Of a stretch of 64,000 bases of DNA, positions 35,701-43,846 are shown piece after piece. The translations under genes and the position numbers were made by a program. Numbering within the stretch: position 1 is the stretch's first letter; every line of letters begins with the position of its first letter. Under the pieces are notes generated by a model. It was not told the origin of the DNA, did no database searches, and saw only the letters and a program-made list of their open reading frames with translations. The stretch is taken from assembly GCA_934772045.1 (NCBI GenBank), contig CAKVMH010000001.1:1-64000 (forward strand), written 5' to 3'. The stretch comes from an uncultured Clostridia bacterium (GTDB lineage: Bacteria > Bacillota > Clostridia > Christensenellales > UBA1242).

Positions 35701-37124
35701 TACGCCTCTTTGTCTGTATCCTGCCTAAGGTCATCACTTCCCACCAATATAGTGTTTTCATTGTGATAAACACCCAGTATGTATTTTACGCCACTACATA
35801 CATAGCAGTCAGCATCATTTATCACAAATGAATATGTGCTGGTTACACCATCTATGCCCTTGATTTTCCATTGTTTAGGGTATCCCTCATAAGGTGCCAC
35901 TTCAACAACTGGCGTATTTTCGTTAACAACGATAGTAGGCGGTGATGGCAATTCCGTTCCTTCTTTAAACCAACTTACCGACGGCTGGCCAGATTTTGTT
36001 GGTTCAAATTTCACAGTGTATCTCGGGTAAATATATGCAACTACAAACACATTATTGCATTTTAAGCTACCTAGTGCATTTTCTCCATAGGCATCCGTAC
36101 CCCATTCTCCTAAATTTTCTCCACTTGAGTCAAAAATAGTCGTTGTATTATCTTTATTTTCACCGATTGACACAATAACCTTGTCGAATTTAAACTTGAA
36201 ACCATCATTTTCACTTTTAATTGTGTTTGTAATTGTAGTTTCTTTTCCGTCTACAGTAGCTGTTAATTTAAGCTCACAATCTGTGGTATAGTCAGTTTCA
36301 CTAGGTTCACACACCGCTAATGTGGTGTAATCAAAATTGATTATATTTGTTTTTTCATACCAGTAAAATTTATAAGTTTCTATAAATTCGCCGGTATTTG
36401 CACTTCTCAAATCATAGCTGACTTTGTAGTCTTTAGGCCACTGGTTACTGGTTTTTAAAATTATTTTGCAAATAAATTCATCGTTAGCTGACGGATTTTG
36501 TTCATATGCATATGTAATTGATTCTTTATACTTCAGCCAATCAAATGAAGCACCATTTCTTATTATGGAATTATTAAGATTGAAACCATACCCGTAAAAG
36601 TACCCCTTTTGTATTTCTGAATCCGTTGGCTCAAACAACAAAGGAACTTCCTTTTGGTAAACTTTAAATTTATCTGTATAACCAGCGGTTATGCTTTTTA
36701 TTTCATTCTCTGCAGTGTCGCTTCCAATGTATACTTTAACTAAAAAGTCAACTGTTCTCCATTTCTCAAACTGCCTTAATGTTGGCAAACCACCATTGTA
36801 TTCATTCGTCCTAGGCTGGTACCACACAGAACCAGTTGTTCCAGGTTCAACACTGATAACCCAGCCCAATGTATCTTTGTAAAAAGTAGATGAGTTTACT
36901 TTGCTTTCTTCCTGCGCCCCCACTTTTAATTGCAATGAAGTATCATTTTTATCTTCCACATTCAAATTGTAATAAGCAGTGGGGATTGTTTCAGTTTCTG
37001 CCGACACCGCTGGCATATTTTTTGTTTTACTTAAACTCATCAGCCCAAACGCAAAAATAGAAACAACAATCATTAACATTGTCGTCAAAATATAAGTTTT
37101 TGTTTTCCCCTTTCCAAAACTCAT
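29775..37124 (-). CDS. Giant secreted surface protein
   Basis: 2449 residues. The N-terminal signal peptide has basic KGKTK, a hydrophobic helix and a probable cleavage after VSA (residue about 41). A proline-rich hinge DPGPDPNPNPPDPDK lies at about residues 487-503. The remainder is a long run of beta-sandwich-like, Thr/Asn/Tyr-rich segments with weakly repeated YxVxF and GYxFxG patterns such as YTVKFEPTKSG and GYRFAGVLGV, similar to InlB-B/Flg_new type repeats in bacterial adhesins. There is no LPxTG motif, terminal membrane helix or cell-wall-binding module at the C-terminus (ends LNLTYTAIKLIENTTI). Probably an adhesin or matrix protein, retained by an unknown means. GGGGG ribosome site. 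Confidence 0.85.
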   Translation of the reverse strand: MSFGKGKTKTYILTTMLMIVVSIFAFGLMSLSKTKNMPAVSAETETIPTAYYNLNVEDKNDTSLQLKVGAQEESKVNSSTFYKDTLGWVISVEPGTTGSVWYQPRTNEYNGGLPTLRQFEKWRTVDFLVKVYIGSDTAENEIKSITAGYTDKFKVYQKEVPLLFEPTDSEIQKGYFYGYGFNLNNSIIRNGASFDWLKYKESITYAYEQNPSANDEFICKIILKTSNQWPKDYKVSYDLRSANTGEFIETYKFYWYEKTNIINFDYTTLAVCEPSETDYTTDCELKLTATVDGKETTITNTIKSENDGFKFKFDKVIVSIGENKDNTTTIFDSSGENLGEWGTDAYGENALGSLKCNNVFVVAYIYPRYTVKFEPTKSGQPSVSWFKEGTELPSPPTIVVNENTPVVEVAPYEGYPKQWKIKGIDGVTSTYSFVINDADCYVCSGVKYILGVYHNENTILVGSDDLRQDTDKEAYKTSINSIIQLQFVHLIDPGPDPNPNPPDPDKLLPDLHFRIKGIQPETVQPDGRTILGADWKETSTAGTQVWEAFDYYVGLGTKIKNEGNYVSTQSAQFQFGAYKKGNKINYTVTLSLWQGYRLKSITFEAENSKTGINSSVGTGTTFEFARYDSLTITAEIELIEYDFALGYTIKDSVKAGNEGARYSSEISKDNKPYSVNGVDYLDAVKNMLSKINVLYYKYLPNDDSSLKAFFGEDYEPLVKEAVFNGWLLDIDAIQSYGYQRQDETNKWVIWVKDGNGNDTAQSRYWVEFVTDGGTTTTFNGKTYVKVTQVRGFGGESGDTPNNVFDKGNVQGKPTNEPVMFNMIVIPSWSMKYNVEIDNSKTKWTEIDKENDLYGISANGNKVEADNGSIKVKFTLDATTTMAFAYSSKDTAFTKYSDLKSNPNLSLTFIDNANRYTIYNYGFDVVGYTISFKYNNRTYYIYIDGNDWGKEDSIDQHTVNITSLFGADGNRVTIRKSLASMIEAINTWTLGDYTFASTIITIQPVWNPVKIKLTGKFEGEEKVISYMDTYKLEVGKHATIGKSIAYYTAGESIVVCDDGNGAGLPWLYTNITTSNYKYNVENKNIFDFENLCYSLALTEHEVDNIYKVKLINTDNAELSEDGAGTDYVGGTIANSPDVYYYTEWVTCKYSDQDENKIDLYKNKPTENYANIFGAQVSKYKVGTVNYDYTTTGEDVTNAHDYYLRTVYTNADGSMFIYLLNDHVIGDLRLVKPYYNLISWRYNGADGKCNFTTTIYDEKSEGQKNAVSVVDKIFACTADVWTLNCDEETVTFGNLNLSPIFYREQYNLDVNTIVEGLQGFYGYVQLELVDNGNAENNASYIIKFNDAGGFDMYKYIGKDAQNTAGSDVSKLSSSGWVLAHGEKSIVIYPGCEIRVNVYDQSKVTDMGKTNDYYDDMIGYRFAGVLGVQMNNGKGTITKEKADSLSYAFTLHTNDTTISDGLQTILFKAKYEDGTDVELIKLHDNDEISANVTFEPINYSTTVEMRDELVKQVTNSGNIIITNNLTNANGTYKTYNLNLKRGSRFSIYYHAFAGFGLQTPAFSLNEYTGTILKTKTELSSLDMDGTPALVGNDQTYILNMSGAWLRNFYYRENTSYSADKNQGLGNLTINVEYITFSVKYVVYETDDYTTPISNGEVRSNWTLPDVLNWTMPYNALNDSTGAFVTNYMLINENKYAILNAWGYQPRAITEYSLLRQQYNFALTEKPVYSKAIDTDTLYRMVETSAGVIVPEDKRTFTIVVEVSPIYEITMQIEPGKLMGAVPEDQPNDTNCTERSMTISNGVNNNNSRTLTVESVGGVSTIYTHKKLSNSVSAEWNNKYYTSVSFTSNLGEEISSSFTVNGDCTIYANFIPTTLPFGVNYYYQNEGKYITEEQLQEYVTNLQIKIARGELCGITNNADGSHVVANDTITLSYTLNNLYHLEVLVNGAGGRMNSSNQIKVSTADYEASEVLLTLVISDRKKGQINLVVSPDNSNGAVFHNEDLQAMENFASLYISGTDKGKQGSFLEGLKVEIRLGTIPNGYRFVGVKQNYGNINTAWKPVGNTITITNGNCPDGLTNDEFINSISGTYYVLFQKVLINTKMELVTDNLDNYTYSINGNQAVKIDVGNLVLSAGSCSINDTITLVRKSDLANEALIKFYYVNNGVEKEIGTTSPATLKIDTALISSLAGNYNDNNKTITLKIRNIRKYNITFTVSEGAEYLNEISVDDTKLDGNTTFVSQYINANSTANIKISSILKEKFTIAISGGATATSDEIDTTVTMNNNLVIDVKITKNTFALSTSENLYADIMELNNKNPHQLTGNDVVNKNAGKNYSYNTEVKLDFLTNATTEGEKVQLTELHFVDELLTFTFNMNWNGDLTDTVKVADKDGNALLNVDVSKVGNAIQITYTLDGQVYVYKIQQTSSGAQLSFMGQGDAELNLTYTAIKLIENTTI

Positions 37125-37475
37125 GTTCCCCCTCGTTTTTCACCCAAACAAGTTAGGTAATGTTATTTAAATTTTTAAATAACCTTCCCGTCTTTAATGC
37201 CATGCACAAAATAACAAAACATCGGAAACTAATTCAAAATACATTTATGCAATAGATAAAACATCAAAGGCAATCCGGTTACACGTGCAAAACAAATTTC
37301 GCCAATATTTAATTTTAGTTTACCACATTCGCTTTCTTTTTACAAATAATTACAAAATCTTTTCAAATAAATATTTATAAATATTTCTTCACACTGTACA
37401 CATAAATATGTGTTTAACATTAAGTCAAAGTCATCATTGCAAAATACCACATAAATCACGTAAACTAAATCTTCA

Positions 37476-37565
37476 TATCACCCTAAGCGTGGGCAAATAT
37501 ATTATACTAAGTATGTCACCCTGAACGAATGTGAATGGTCTTGCACGTTGTGCTTTTAAAGAATT
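37476..37565. repeat. Degenerate copy E of repeat family 1
   Basis: TCACCCTAAGCGTG, then an AT-rich stretch, then GTCACCCTGAACG from 37515 and TGGTCTTGCACG; the right half is missing. The remaining part of the 700-bp gap (37125-37827) is AT-rich with no gene. Confidence 0.65.
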
Positions 37566-37827
37566 TCACAATATGCACCATGTGTTGTTATTAATAAAAT
37601 TAGTCAATAAGCAAGCACTAAATGTCACAAAAAAAATTAAAAATTCACACAAATTACCAAAAATATGCAAATTTTTAATGTTTTTTCATATATTTTTTAA
37701 TTTTTTTTAAAATTTTCACTAAAATTTTATTTTTCTATCAATGTTTTAATTTATATTTTGATGTTTTTACAAATTTCAATGCGAATTTAAACATCATATA
37801 TTAGCATTTTTAATATCAATTAAAATG

Positions 37828-38955
37828 CTATTTTATCAATTCGTTAATTCTTCCCCCGCCGTAGCACATTCCATTTTCGTCGTACAAAACAGCAAATTGC
37901 CCAATGGTAACTGCACGCTGACGTTCAGCAAATAACAGTTTGATTGTATGTTCATCAACAATTTCAACCTTTGTTGCTTGGTCTGGCTGACGATATCTAA
38001 GTTTTACAAAACAATCAAAATCTTTATTTGGCATGTCAGCAATCCAATTAAAATCAGTAACAATGCAACCTGAACTATACATTTCATCACACTCACCACA
38101 ATGCACAAACAAAGTGTTTGTTTTAACATCTTTTTTAACAACAAACCACCTGTCGGCTTCATAGCCGTTTTTGCCACCAATATTTAAGCCTCTACGTTGC
38201 CCAATTGTATAGTACATCACGCCATCATGTTTCCCAACAAGGTTGCCATCTAGGTCACGAATATCACCTGGTTGAGCTGGCAAAAATGTTTTCAAAAACT
38301 GCCTAAAGTTGCGCTCGCCGATAAAGCAAATCCCAGTGCTATCCTTCTTTTCAGCGGTACTTAAACCCAATTCTTTTGCTATTTGCCTTACTTCAGTTTT
38401 ATCAATGTCTGCCAGTGGGAACAATGTCTTTTTAAGTTGGCTTTGGTTTAATTGATTAAGGAAATATGTTTGATCCTTGTTTTTATCATGCGACTTATAT
38501 AAGTAAACTTTACCGTCTTTATCCACACGTTTGCAATAGTGCCCTGTGGCAATATAATCCGCCCCCAATTCCATAGCATGTTTTAAAAATGGTCCAAACT
38601 TGATTTCCTTATTGCACATTACATCAGGGTTAGGTGTGTATCCCTTTTCATACTCTTCCAAAAAATAACTGAACACCCTTTCTTTATACTCTTTTGCATA
38701 ATTAACAGTGTAATAAGGTATACCGATTTTATTTGCAACCCTTTTAACATCCTCAAAATCTTGTTCCGCTGTGCAATTTCCATTAGGGTCAGTTTCTTCC
38801 CAATTCAACATAAATAAACCAATAACATTGTAACCTTGTTTTTTTAATAAATAAGCAGCCACCGAACTATCTACACCGCCAGACAACCCTACAACAACCG
38901 TTTTATTTATATTAGAAACCGACGTACCATTTTCACCTTTTAAATCTTGTTGCAT
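37828..38955 (-). CDS. mnmA: tRNA-specific 2-thiouridylase
   Basis: 375 residues. Installs sulfur at C2 of U34 in tRNA Glu, Gln and Lys. The PP-loop SGGVDSSVA is at about residue 25. The catalytic cysteines are in NPDVMCN and in STGICFIGE, and TGHYCKR and YTIGQRRGL are family hallmarks. A 20-residue N-terminal extension precedes the core. AAGGAG site upstream. Monocistronic. Confidence 0.97.
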   Translation of the reverse strand: MQQDLKGENGTSVSNINKTVVVGLSGGVDSSVAAYLLKKQGYNVIGLFMLNWEETDPNGNCTAEQDFEDVKRVANKIGIPYYTVNYAKEYKERVFSYFLEEYEKGYTPNPDVMCNKEIKFGPFLKHAMELGADYIATGHYCKRVDKDGKVYLYKSHDKNKDQTYFLNQLNQSQLKKTLFPLADIDKTEVRQIAKELGLSTAEKKDSTGICFIGERNFRQFLKTFLPAQPGDIRDLDGNLVGKHDGVMYYTIGQRRGLNIGGKNGYEADRWFVVKKDVKTNTLFVHCGECDEMYSSGCIVTDFNWIADMPNKDFDCFVKLRYRQPDQATKVEIVDEHTIKLLFAERQRAVTIGQFAVLYDENGMCYGGGRINELIK

Positions 38956-39190
38956 AAATCTCCTTAATAATTTTCAAATATCTCATTTAAAATTAATTAA
39001 ATCCTATAATAAATATGTCTTTAATTAAATTAAAACATTTTTTATTTATTTTTAATTAAACATCAATCAAAATCACTAAAATTTCATAAAAATTAATTAT
39101 TTTTATAATTTTAACGCAATTTTTATTATTTTTTATATGTTTTTTATTTTTTATTAATTATTTTGTTTATTATTTTCATTTTTTATTTAT

Positions 39191-39450
39191 TCTATCTCTA
39201 CACTTACTGGCATTTTGTACTTGTCAAAAATGATATTAATAATAAATTTTTTGTCTTCTTCAATGAACCTTCTCTTTTTTTCAATCATTCTATCTCTACA
39301 CTTACCGGTATTTTGAATTTGTCAAAAATGATATTAATAATAAATTTTTGTCTTCTTCAATGAACTTTCTCTTTTTTCAATTATCCCATCTCTACACTTA
39401 CTGGCATTTTGTACTTGTCAAAAATGATATTAATAATATCAAACAGCCAC
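39191..39450. repeat. Three tandem copies of the 3' end of the TM2 protein gene
   Basis: Units start at 39191, 39289 and 39385, a period of 96-98 bp. The third is the real gene 3' end, beginning ATCTCTACACTTACTGGCAT (39388-39407); the other two are partial copies beyond the stop codon. No ORF there is likely to be real. Confidence 0.85.
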
Positions 39451-39854
39451 ATAACAAGAACCGCGCCCCAAATCAAAACTAAGACAGATAAAACTTCATT
39501 CACAAAGCCAGAAGCGACAATTTTGAACACGACCGTTAAGACAGCATTTGCAACACCAATAAGGAAAAATGCTGAACAAAATATCCCACGGACATAGCGC
39601 CCAACATAATAATTATGCGCACCCATAAAGCCTAAGAAAATCGCGAGCAACAAAAGTTTTGTTTTACTCACATCTGTTGGGCAACCTGTGCGAAACAAAA
39701 CATCGTCGCGTCTGCCTTCTTTTAATGCCTTTTTGCCTGCCTTATTTGTTGCCGAATTAAATTTTGAAAAATTCAATTCACACGCAGAACATATGTTAGC
39801 ACTTATCGGCAATTTTTCCCCACACCTTGGGCATCGTTTCGTTAATTTTTTCAT
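39381..39854 (-). CDS. Zinc-ribbon TM2-domain membrane protein
   Basis: 157 residues. The N-terminal CPRCGEKLPISANICSAC forms a zinc ribbon. A TM2 domain follows from about residue 65: KLLLLAIFLGFMGAHNYYVGRYVRG, then two further hydrophobic helices. Function unknown. The promoter -35 TTTACA (39884-39889), 17-bp spacer and -10 TATTAT (39861-39866) ends 6 nt before ATG, so the message is probably leaderless. Its 3' end is triplicated in tandem. Confidence 0.85.
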   Translation of the reverse strand: MKKLTKRCPRCGEKLPISANICSACELNFSKFNSATNKAGKKALKEGRRDDVLFRTGCPTDVSKTKLLLLAIFLGFMGAHNYYVGRYVRGIFCSAFFLIGVANAVLTVVFKIVASGFVNEVLSVLVLIWGAVLVMWLFDIINIIFDKYKMPVSVEMG

Positions 39855-40231
39855 GTTTATATAATAGCATAAGTCAACATATTTGTAAATATTTGAAAAC
39901 TAAAATAAAATAAATTTTGTTATGTTTTAAATTAAAACAATCAATTTAAATATTTAATTTAAATAAATTTGTATTGCAAATTTGAATTTCTCAATAAAAA
40001 TATAAAAAATTAAATAATTTAAACGTCATAAATAACTTAATTATAAAATAATGTTTAAAATATATTTTTTATTGATTATGCCAGTATTTATTAATAAATA
40101 TCATTTTGCAAATAAAGAAATAATAAATTTTTTTTTAAAAAATAATTAAAATGCTAGATTTTTTAATAAAAATTATATAAAATATAATAAATTAAATTAT
40201 TTTTTATAATTTTTAAAATAAAGGAGTAATT

Positions 40232-40654
40232 ATGATTATATTATCATGCGACCACGCAGGCTATGATGCGATGCAAAAAATTAAAACCTTTTTTGACAAC
40301 AAAAAGATTGAATATAAATACATGGGGCCTGCGACGCTTGACAAGGATGACGACTACCCTGACTTAATCAACCCAGCAACTGAAGAAGTTTTAAAAGATA
40401 AAGACAATTGCGGGATTTTCCTATGCGGTTCAGGTGTAGGTGCAAATATCGTTGCAAATAGGCACAAAGGTATTCGTGCAGTCAATGCGTACGATTGTGC
40501 CATTGCTTACCTTGCAAGGAAAGATGAAGACGCCAACGTTTTAACCATGGGGGCAAGGCTACTATCTGTTAGAAGCATGATTAAAATAATCAAAGTGTTT
40601 TTAACAAGTGAATTTGAAGGTGGACGTCACCTTAGGCGCATTTCAAAATATTAA
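40232..40654 (+). CDS. rpiB: RpiB/LacA/LacB-family sugar-phosphate isomerase
   Basis: 140 residues, full length. It most likely interconverts ribose-5-phosphate and ribulose-5-phosphate. Motifs: SCDHAGYD at residues 5-12, CGIFLCGSGVGANIVANRHKGIRAV with the catalytic cysteine, and NVLTMGARLL. AAGGAG ribosome site. The LacAB pathway is less likely, since no lac genes are near. The 377 bp before it (39855-40231) is over 85% AT and holds nothing recognisable apart from the divergent TM2 promoter. Confidence 0.93.
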   Translation: MIILSCDHAGYDAMQKIKTFFDNKKIEYKYMGPATLDKDDDYPDLINPATEEVLKDKDNCGIFLCGSGVGANIVANRHKGIRAVNAYDCAIAYLARKDEDANVLTMGARLLSVRSMIKIIKVFLTSEFEGGRHLRRISKY

Positions 40655-40784
40655 ACTAATTTTGTAATAAACAAATTGTTTATAAACCATAAAATAATTT
40701 TAAAAACAATAACATTTCACATAATAAAATTAAAAAAACAAATTCACTCGCCTTCACTTTTAAACACTGTACGTTGTTAGACCA

Positions 40785-40845
40785 CGATAAACCAATTTAT
40801 TTCGCCGACGCTAATAAATCTAAATTATTGTTAATCACAATAAAA
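40785..40845. repeat. Repeat family 2, single degenerate unit
   Basis: GATAAACCAATTTATTTCGC, then CTAATAAATC and TAATCACAATAA: matches the units at 49039 and 62471. Confidence 0.5.
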
Positions 40846-40880
40846 ATATACACCGCTAAAATTTAGGTGTATATTTTTTA
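40842..40880 (-). terminator. Terminator overlapping the end of the radical SAM gene
   Basis: Stem AAATATACACC / GGTGTATATTT; the last codons of the gene (stop at 40856) form one arm. Confidence 0.7.
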
Positions 40881-41752
40881 CAATCTGCGCTTGATAAATC
40901 TTGCGTATAGCAATTCATTAAATTTAATTTGACTGCATGATTAACAACCCTTTTATATTCGATTGGTGTAATTTTCCTGTTAATTTCAGGATAATCCTTT
41001 GCATTAAAAACTGGTTCATATTGGCTCATTAAACTGACACATGCCGACTTACCAATTTCGTTTGCAACAAAGTCTAAACATTTTAAACTATCAGTTGAAT
41101 GGGTTGGTAAAACTAAATGCCGTATAATTACACCTTTTTTCATCAGCCCATTTTCGTAAATATTTTTAGATTGTTGCCTAAACATTTCCTTAATTACAGC
41201 TTGGTTATTTTGTACATAATTATCCGCTTTGCTGTAACGCTTTGCCAATTCATTAGATGCGTATTTTAAATCAACAAGATAAATATCAACAAAGCCTTCC
41301 AACTTTTTTATAGTTTCTACCGATTCATATCCCCCACTATTCCACACCACTGGGATTTTGGGTTTATAAATTTTTAATGCTTTCAAAATTTGCTCAGTAA
41401 AATGTGTTGGTGTAACAAGGTTGATGTTATACGCCCCCATTAGCTCCAAGTTTTTAATTGTTTCAACCAATTTATCAATTGAATATATTTTGCCTTTCCC
41501 AAAATAACTAATCTCATAATTTTGGCAAAACACACATTTTAAATTGCACCCAGCAAAAAATATTGCACCACTTCCCACGCCGTTTTCTAAGCCACTTATA
41601 CAAGGTTCTTCAAAATGGTGAAGCATAACTTTGCTTATCTTAACATTATCATCAGCACCGCAAAAACCTTTCGTCTTTGTCCTATTCACACCACATTTAC
41701 GCGGACATATATTACACACCGAATTAGTATTTTGCTTTATTTTCTTATCCAT
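40856..41752 (-). CDS. Radical SAM protein, PflX-like (COG1313)
   Basis: 298 residues from the ATG at 41752. An N-terminal cysteine motif CNICPRKCG precedes the radical SAM cluster motif GCNLKCVFCQN (CxxxCxxC) at about residue 65. It resembles pyruvate formate-lyase activase-like PflX proteins, whose targets are unknown. The start is fixed by a promoter: -35 TTGACA (41783-41788), 17-bp spacer, -10 TAAACT (41760-41765) ending 7 nt before ATG, so a longer TTG-started version is excluded and the mRNA is leaderless. Confidence 0.88.
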   Translation of the reverse strand: MDKKIKQNTNSVCNICPRKCGVNRTKTKGFCGADDNVKISKVMLHHFEEPCISGLENGVGSGAIFFAGCNLKCVFCQNYEISYFGKGKIYSIDKLVETIKNLELMGAYNINLVTPTHFTEQILKALKIYKPKIPVVWNSGGYESVETIKKLEGFVDIYLVDLKYASNELAKRYSKADNYVQNNQAVIKEMFRQQSKNIYENGLMKKGVIIRHLVLPTHSTDSLKCLDFVANEIGKSACVSLMSQYEPVFNAKDYPEINRKITPIEYKRVVNHAVKLNLMNCYTQDLSSADCKKYTPKF

Positions 41753-41837
41753 ATTGTCAAGTTTACATCTGTTAGCAACAATTGTCAAATATGTTCTAAA
41801 TTTGTGGACAAGCAAATATATTTATTTTGAGGTATTT

Positions 41838-42518
41838 ATGAAAAAGAAAATTTTAATTTTGTTTTTAGCAATTTGCTCACTTACATTTATTGCTTGCGGT
41901 AACAAAGGCCTAACACTAAAAGATTATATAATTGAAGAACGCCAAACTTTATACACCGCGCAAGACGACTTATACACAGCAAGTTTTAGTTCAGGCATGC
42001 GTGAAAGCAACTACTCATTTGACGGCGTAAAAAATGACATGGTTGAATTTGGCATAATTTGTTTCGCGCGTACAGACAGCAAAGCCATGGCAACGGATCA
42101 TTACGCCTACACATTAAAAATAAACGACCAAACCTACACCGGTAATTTACAACAAAGCGAACTGGATAGTTCATATTCTGCCGACATACAAGTTTGTGCC
42201 CCAGCCGACGCAACTCTCAGTGTCCAAATTGACTTTACAGGCTACACCTTCAACAAGGATATGGCAAACACGACAGCCGAATTTGCCATTGACCACAACA
42301 AAGCGCTCGATATCGCAGGCAAAGAATTGAAACAGAGCATGAAAAATTTAAGCGCGGATAAAAACAACAAAATGGAAGCAGTGATGAAAATTGTTAAAGA
42401 CACATCAACTGAAGATAGCCACTACTATTGGTATGTTGGTGTTGTATCCACAAACGGCGATGTGCTTGGTGTACTTGTTGACAGCACAACAGGCGAAATC
42501 ATCGCAAAAAAAGTTTAG
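41838..42518 (+). CDS. Secreted lipoprotein with C-terminal PepSY-like domain
   Basis: 226 residues from ATG 41838, with TGAGGT ribosome site. A lipoprotein signal MKKKILILFLAICSLTFIAC ends in the lipobox FIAC, followed by GNKG. The C-terminal 75 residues (IDHNKALDIAGKELKQ ... YWYVGVVSTNGDVLGVLVDSTTGEI) match a PepSY domain, often a protease-inhibiting or metal-related module outside the cell. The middle is a beta-rich domain. Divergent from the radical SAM gene. Confidence 0.82.
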   Translation: MKKKILILFLAICSLTFIACGNKGLTLKDYIIEERQTLYTAQDDLYTASFSSGMRESNYSFDGVKNDMVEFGIICFARTDSKAMATDHYAYTLKINDQTYTGNLQQSELDSSYSADIQVCAPADATLSVQIDFTGYTFNKDMANTTAEFAIDHNKALDIAGKELKQSMKNLSADKNNKMEAVMKIVKDTSTEDSHYYWYVGVVSTNGDVLGVLVDSTTGEIIAKKV

Positions 42519-42539
42519 CGACATGCTAAACTTTTTTTA
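42510..42539 (+). terminator. Terminator of the PepSY lipoprotein gene
   Basis: Stem AAGTTTAGC / GCTAAACTT with loop GACAT, then T run; it begins inside the stop codon. Confidence 0.8.
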
Positions 42540-42690
42540 TGCAACATCAAACTTTATTTACGAACACTTGTGAATATTGTAACTTTATTTTCACATCAAA
42601 CATTTAAAGCATAATTAAAGTTTTTAAAATTTATAAACTAAAAGCACGCAAAATCAACAAAACTTAATTCATTCCAAAGTAAGCGCAAAC

Positions 42691-43131
42691 TTAAAATGTA
42701 CCTGATATAATCTTTTCAACAATATCCTTGTTGTCGTCAATCAAATCAAATGCTTCAATCATTGCTTCGTCCATATCTTCATTTTGCAAATAATCTTTAA
42801 TGCGATTGACAAAATTAATACCATTATATTTAACAAACCTCAATTCAGCAGGCGCGATAATAAGCTTTAAATTTAGAATATCACTCACCGCTTGAGCACT
42901 AACTGTCGCATAAAACTTAAAAAATTTATTTTTACAATTATATATGTTCCTAATACCAATAGCTTTGCACAACCTTATAACGCAAAGTTCTTTAACTGCA
43001 CGGTCAAAAGATTGTTCGGTAAGGTTTGGCATTTCCATTTGTAGGAAGGTGCAAACCCTAGAAAGCATTTCATTTTCTTCGCTTGAACGAGATTTATTCG
43101 TAATAATTAAATTAATGTTATTTGTTTCCAT
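42691..43131 (-). CDS. Hypothetical protein under a TTTTGTACAAAA-type promoter
   Basis: 146 residues, no signal or membrane segment, mixed helical with acidic C-terminus (NEDMDEAMIEAFDLIDDNKDIVEKI). I do not recognise the family. On the minus strand TTGACT, a 17-bp spacer and TATAGT lie upstream of the ATG, with one TTTTGTACAAAA dyad in the spacer and one just before the -35, so a repressor binding the dyads would shut the gene off. Confidence 0.6.
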   Translation of the reverse strand: METNNINLIITNKSRSSEENEMLSRVCTFLQMEMPNLTEQSFDRAVKELCVIRLCKAIGIRNIYNCKNKFFKFYATVSAQAVSDILNLKLIIAPAELRFVKYNGINFVNRIKDYLQNEDMDEAMIEAFDLIDDNKDIVEKIISGTF

Positions 43132-43149
43132 ATCTTCACTATATAATAT

Positions 43150-43180
43150 TTTTGTACAAAAGTCAACATTTTGTACAAAA
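43150..43180. promoter_or_regulatory. Pair of TTTTGTACAAAA operator-like dyads
   Basis: 43150-43161 and 43169-43180, centres 19 bp apart, overlapping the promoter of the gene at 43131. The same spacing is present at 9893-9923. Confidence 0.65.
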
Positions 43181-43184
43181 AAAT

Positions 43185-43526
43185 TTAAATATTTGAAACG
43201 TTCGCAAGCTCTTGATGTTCACGCTCGTAACGACACTTCATTTCTTTATACTTTTCGCTCAAATCAAATATGTATTTTTGTTTGCCTTCAATTGACAAGG
43301 TGCTGTAATACTTATTGTCAATAAGTTCTTTAATAGGATTAATTACAATGCTGTCACTGTTCAAAATCTTGCAAACGCGCTCATATAACTCTTGTTCCTT
43401 TTCACTCAACCCGAGTTTCGCATATGGCAGTTGTTCAAAAACCGACCTTTCCTTATTAAAGTTTTTCATTCTGTTTTTTGCATCTCTTGCTAAAAAGTAA
43501 AGTTTGCCTTTTATCTTTTTTTTCAT
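43185..43526 (-). CDS. Hypothetical helical protein
   Basis: 113 residues, highly charged and helical, no recognised motif (KKIKGKLYFLARDAKNRMKNF; LSEKEQELYERVCKIL). The start has AGGGGGAT upstream. It is followed on the same strand by the gene at 43131, but the operator/promoter in the 53-bp gap suggests separate control. Function unknown. Confidence 0.6.
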   Translation of the reverse strand: MKKKIKGKLYFLARDAKNRMKNFNKERSVFEQLPYAKLGLSEKEQELYERVCKILNSDSIVINPIKELIDNKYYSTLSIEGKQKYIFDLSEKYKEMKCRYEREHQELANVSNI

Positions 43527-43804
43527 ATCTACATCTATCCCCCTTGTTAGCTAGGATACAAAAAAGACCGATTTAAATAAACTGTTTTCGTCAAATTATT
43601 TTGTCTTATTTAAGGTTTATGTGTTGTTTTTCATAATTTTTGTCGAATTCAACAAAAATCAAATTTTAACAAAACTTTTTCTCGCCCAAAAGAAATATTT
43701 TAAACTATCATAATCTTATTTTTAATTAAAACACATTTTACTTTTATGCCATTTTAACATTATTAAAATCGTTGAACACACTTTCAACTTTTATGAAGCA
43801 CGTG

Positions 43805-43830
43805 AAAAAAGTGGGTTTCCCCACTTTAAA
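43805..43830 (-). terminator. Terminator of the zinc-ribbon/SPFH operon
   Basis: Stem AAAGTGGG / CCCACTTT around GAAA on the minus strand, followed by T run; 17 bp past the stop at 43847. The rest of 43527-43804 shows no gene. Confidence 0.75.
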
Positions 43831-43846
43831 TTTTTGAATAAAATTT

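Noticed and set aside
42944..43324. 126-codon plus-strand ORF across the hypothetical genes
   Set aside because: It crosses a gene start and an operator region and lacks a ribosome site.
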